A DNA stretch of 64,000 bases from Membranipora membranacea (lineage: Eukaryota; Bryozoa; Gymnolaemata; Cheilostomatida; Membraniporidae). The notes beneath the pieces were generated by a model. That model worked only from the letters and a program-made list of their open reading frames with translations. It made no database searches and was not told the origin of the DNA. The stretch covers positions 24,216,162 to 24,280,161 of the forward strand of contig OU612067.1 of assembly GCA_914767715.1 (NCBI GenBank), given 5' to 3'. Within the stretch, counting starts at the first letter, position 1. Each line of letters begins with the position of its first letter. This document shows positions 59,701 through 64,000 of this stretch, in pieces. Position numbers and translations under genes: made by a program.

Positions 59701-62700
59701 TGCTCCTCCTCATGAGGTGAGTTAGAAACAGAGCTATTTTTTGATCTGAGCGAAAAAAAGCGTGATACCCACCCTTGGTATTATTTTGAAAATTTCAAGT
59801 CAGCTTAATTACCGCCCTATTAATCCGAGGATTCCAATATTCTGGATTCTGAATAAGGCCGATAAGAACTTGATCTGGTTGGAGTTTGATAAAGATTCGA
59901 GAGAGTTTTAATTTTTGATGTTGCCGTATGGCATGTTTTTTTTTAGCAAAAGTGACCCTAATTAAAACGGACGCTGACGGAGAATGAAAAGCCGCAGAGG
60001 CAAACGGTTTGCTGATTCGAGATAAGCAGGAGTTGCTCCTCCTCATGAGGTGAGTTAGAAGCAGATATATTTTTTGATCTGAGCGAAAAAAAGCGCGATA
60101 CCCACCCTTGGTATTATTTTGAAAATTTCAAGTCAGCTTAATTACCGCCCTATTGATCCGAGGATTCCAATATTCTGGATTCTGAATAAGGCCGATAAGA
60201 GCTTGATCTGGTTGGAGTTTGATAAAGATTCGAGAGAGTTTTAATTTGTGATGTTGCCGTATGGCATGTTTTTTTTTAGCAAAAGTGACCCTAATTAAAA
60301 CGGACGCTGACGGAGAATGAAAAGCCGCAGAGGCAAACGGTTTGCTGATTCGAGATAAGCAGGAGTTGCTCCTCCTCATGAGGTGAGTTAGAAGCAGATA
60401 TATTTTTTGATCTGAGCGAAAAAAAGCGTGATACCCACCCTTGGTATTATTTTGAAAATTTCAAGTCAGCTTAATTACCGCCCTATTAATCCGAGGATTC
60501 CAATATTCTGGATTCTGAATAAGGCCGATAAGAGCTTGAACTGGTTGGAGTTTGATAAAGATTCGAGAGAGTTTTAATTTTTGATGTTGCCGTATGGCAT
60601 GTTTTTTTTTAGCAAAAGTGACCCTAATTAAAACGGACGCTGACGGAGAATGAAAAGCTGCAGAGGCAAACGGTTTGCTGATTCGAGATAAGCAGGAGTT
60701 GCTCCTCCTCATGAGGTGAGTTAGAAGCAAATCTATTTTTTGATCTGAGCGAAAAAAAAGCGTGATACCCACCCTTGGTATTATTTTGAAAGTTTCAAGT
60801 CAGCTTAATTACCGCCCTATTGATCCGAGGATTCCAATATTCTGGATTCTGAATAAGGCCGATAAGAGCTTGAACTGGTTGGAGTTTGATAAAGATTCGA
60901 GAGAGTTTTAATTTTTGATGTTGCCGTATGGCATGTTTTATTTTAGCAAAAGTGACCTTAATTAAAACGGACGCTGACGGAGAATGAAAAGCCGCAGAGG
61001 CAAACGGTTTGCTGATTCGAGATAAGCAGGAGTTGCTCCTCCTCATGAGGTGAGTTAGAAGCAAATCTATTTTTTGATCTGAGCGAAAAAAAAGCGTGAT
61101 ACCCACCCTTGGTATTATTTTGAAAATTTCAAGTCAGCTTAATTACCGCCCTATTAATCCGAGGATTCCAATATTCTGGATTTTGAATAAGGCCGATAAG
61201 AGCTTGAACTGGTTGGAGTTTGATAAAGATTCGAGAGAGTTTTAATTTTTGATGTTGCCGTATGGCATGTTTTATTTTAGCAAAAGTGACCCTAATTAAA
61301 ACGGACGCTGACGGAGAATGAAAAGCCGCAGAGGCATACGGTTTGCTGATTCGAGATAAGCAGGAGTTGCTCCTCCTCATGAGGTGAGTTAGAGGCAAAT
61401 CTGTTTTTGATCTGAGCGAAAAAAAAGCGTGATACCCACCCTTGGTATTATTTTGAAAATTTCAAGTCAGCTTAATTACCGCCCTATTAATCCGAGGATT
61501 CCAATATTCTGGATTCTGAATAAGGCCGATAAGAGCTTGAACTGGTTGGAGTTTGATAAAGATTCGAGAGAGTTTTAATTTTTGATGTTGCCGTATGGCA
61601 TGTTTTATTTTAGCAAAAGTGACCCTAATTAAAACGGACGCTGACGGAGAATGAAAAGCCGCAGAGGCAAACGGTTTGCTGATTCGAGATAAGCAGAAGT
61701 TGCTCCTCCTCATGAGGTGAGTTAGAAGCAAATCTATTTTTTGATCTGAGCGAAAAAAAAGCCTGATACCCACCCTTGGTATTATTTTGAAAATTTCAAG
61801 TCAGCTTAATTACCGCCCTATTAATCCGAGGATTCCAATATTCTGGATTTTGAATAAGGCCGATGAGAGCTTGAACTGGTTGGAGTTTGATAAAGATTCG
61901 AGAGAGTTTTAATTTTTGATGTTGCCGTATGGCATGTTTTATTTTAGCAAAAGTGACCCTAATTAAAACGGACGCTGACGGAAAATGAAAAGCTGCAGAG
62001 GCAAACGGTTTGCTGATTCGAGATAAGCAGGAGTTGCTCCTCATCATGAGGTGAGTTAGAAGCAAATCTATTTTTTGATCTGAGCGGAAAAAAAAGCGTG
62101 ATACCCACCCTTGGTATTATTTTGAAAATTTCAAGTCAGCTTAATTACCGCCCTATTAATCCGAGGATTCCAATATTCTGGATTCTGAATAAGGCCGATA
62201 AGAGCTTGAACTGGTTGGAGTTTGTTAAAGATTCGAGAGAGTTTTAATTTTTGATGTTGCCGTATGGCATGTTTTTTTTAGCAAAATTGACCCTAATTAA
62301 AACGGACGCTGACGGAGAATGAAAAGCCGCAGAGGCAAACGGTTTGCTGATTCCAGATAAGCAGGAGTTGCTCCTCCTCATGAGGTGAGTTAGAAGCAGA
62401 TCTATTTTTTGATCTGAGCGAAAAAAAGCGTGATACCCACCCTTGGTATTATTTTGAAAATTTCAAGTCAGCTTAATTACCGCCCTATTAATCCGAGGAT
62501 TCCAATATTCTGGATTCTGAATAAGGCCGATAAGAGCTTGAACTGGTTGGAGTTTGATAAAGATTCGAGAGAGTTTTAATTTTTGATGTTGCCGTATGGC
62601 ATGTTTTTTTTTAGCAAAAGTGACCCTAATTAAAACGGACGCTGACGGAGAATGAAAAGCCGCAGAGGCAAACGGTTTGCTGATTCGAGATAAGCAGGAG

Positions 62701-64000
62701 TTGCTCCTCCTCATGAGGTGAGTTAGAAGCAAATCTATTTTTTGATCTGATCGAAAAAAAAGCGTGATACCCACCCTTGGTATTATTTTGAAAATTTCAA
62801 GTCAGCTTAATTACCGCCCTATTAATCCGAGGACTCCAATATTCTGGATTTTGGATAAGGCCGATAAGAGCTTGAACTGGTTGGAGTTTGATAAAGATTC
62901 GAGAGAGTTTTAATTTTTGATGTTGCCGTATGGCATGTTTTTTTTTAGCAAAAGTGACCCTAATTAAAACGGACGCTGACGGAGAATGAAAAGCCGCAGA
63001 GGCAAACGGTTCGCTGATTCGAGATAAGCAGGAGTTGCTCCTCCTCATGAGGTGAGTTAGAAGTAAATCTATTTTTTGATCTGAGCGAAAAAAAAGCGTG
63101 ATACCCACCCTTGGTATTATTTTGAAAATTTCAAGTCAGCTTAATTACCGCCCTATTAATCCTAGGATTCCAATATTCTGGATTTTGAACAAGGCCGATA
63201 AGAGCTTGAACTGGTTGGAGTTTGATAAAGATTCGAGAGAGTTTTAATTTTTGATGTTGCCGTATGGCATGTTTTTTTTTAGCAAAAGTGACCCTAATTA
63301 AAACGGACGCTGACGGAGAATGAAAAGCCGCAGAGGCAAACGGTTTGCTGATTCGAGATAAGCAGGAGTTGCTCCTCCTCATGAGGTGAGTTAGAAGCAA
63401 ATCTATTTTTTGATCTGAGCAAAAAAAAAGCGTGATACCCACCCTTGGTATTGTTTTGAAAATTTCAAGTCAGCTTAATTACCGCCCTATTAATCCGAGG
63501 ATTCCAATATTCTGGAGTTTGATTAAGGCCGATAAGAGCTTGAACTGGTTGGAATTTGATAAAGATTCGAGAGAGTTTTAATTTTTGATGTTGCCGTATG
63601 GCATGTTTTTTTTTAGCAAAAGTGACCCTAATTAAAACGGACGCTGACGGAGAATGAAAAGCCGCAGAGGCAAACGGTTTGCTGATTCGAGATAAGCAGG
63701 AGTTGCTCCTCCTCATGAGGTGAGTTAGAAGCAAATCTAGTTTTTTGATCTGAGCGAAAAAAAAGCGTGATACCCACCCTTGGTATTATTTAGAAAATTT
63801 CAAGTCAGCTTAATTACCGCCCTATTAATCCGAGGATTCCAATATTCTGGATTTTGAATAAGGCCGATAAGAGCTTGAACTGGTTGGAGTTTGATAAAGA
63901 TTCGAGAGAGTTTTAATTTTTGATGTTGCCGTATGGCATGTTTTTTTCAGCAAAAGTGACCCTAATTAAATCGGACGCTGACGGAGAATGAAAAGCCGCA

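Larger units (their letters stand above)
40047..64000. repeat. Satellite array, block 3 (about 72 monomers)
   Basis: The array continues in the same orientation and phase to the end of the window, which cuts a monomer. The first unit (ACCGAACC, AGTGAACC, CATACGG) is the unit expected after the left flank of element 2. Ordered blocks recur: about 40690-42780 with 43025-45115 (2335 bp), about 52453-54400 with 54791-56740 (2338 bp), and about 46440-47780 with 56786-58126 (10346 bp, 31 monomers). No other insertion or gene is seen. Confidence 0.96.

Noticed and set aside
55-63734. About 160 separate minus-strand genes of 65-112 codons
   Set aside because: They are the same frame seen once per satellite monomer, many starting at GTG only, with frame breaks in the T tract and no recognised domain. 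Listing them as genes would be misleading.
1-64000. CRISPR array
   Set aside because: The repeats are ~334 bp near-identical monomers with no short repeat/unique spacer alternation and no cas genes; the mobile elements are eukaryotic.

Overview
The window is a tandem satellite array from a eukaryotic genome, most likely an animal. The evidence is a retrotransposon of a type found in animals, protists and fungi, AATAAA polyadenylation signals, splice-like sites, and no operons or bacterial genes. About 170 copies of an A/T-rich monomer of about 334 bp (333-337 bp) fill roughly 56 kb in one orientation: 1-2325, 7131-37160 and 40047-64000. The species cannot be named from sequence alone.

Two related mobile elements interrupt the array. 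Element 1 (about 2326-7130, 4.8 kb) encodes a reverse transcriptase-RNase H and a tyrosine recombinase (YR), and keeps the CCHC tail of a Gag ORF. Its ends have the split direct repeat layout A1 - ORFs - B1 - A2 - B2, typical of PAT/Ngaro-type YR retrotransposons of the DIRS group. Element 2 (about 37161-40046, 2.9 kb) is an internally deleted relative that keeps an open YR frame and all four terminal repeats but has lost Gag and almost all of RT-RNase H. Within each element A1 equals A2 and B1 matches B2 by eye, while the two elements differ at shared diagnostic positions. This is expected if the repeats are regenerated at each round of replication.

Both elements sit at exactly the same nucleotide phase of the satellite monomer. 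The A-run lengths at the junctions add up as a precise reciprocal recombination of a circular element with the target, with nothing gained or lost (4 + 6 = 7 + 3), as expected for YR-mediated insertion without target-site duplication. Satellite-specific insertion by a YR retrotransposon is the most interesting hypothesis here. Paralogous empty sites near 28818 and 32821 show what the second locus looked like before insertion.

The satellite has nested higher-order structure with duplicated blocks at periods of about 1.0, 1.67, 2.0, 2.3, 3.67, 4.0 and 10.3 kb, so it has been repeatedly re-amplified. Each monomer carries several signals of uncertain meaning: an ungapped 32-codon stretch resembling part of a Ty3/gypsy-type reverse transcriptase, an 8-of-9 match to the CENP-B box core, an exon-like interval between acceptor-like and donor-like splice sequences, a cluster of short dyads, and a long minus-strand frame that is probably not a gene. 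No tRNA, rRNA, CRISPR array or host single-copy gene was seen.
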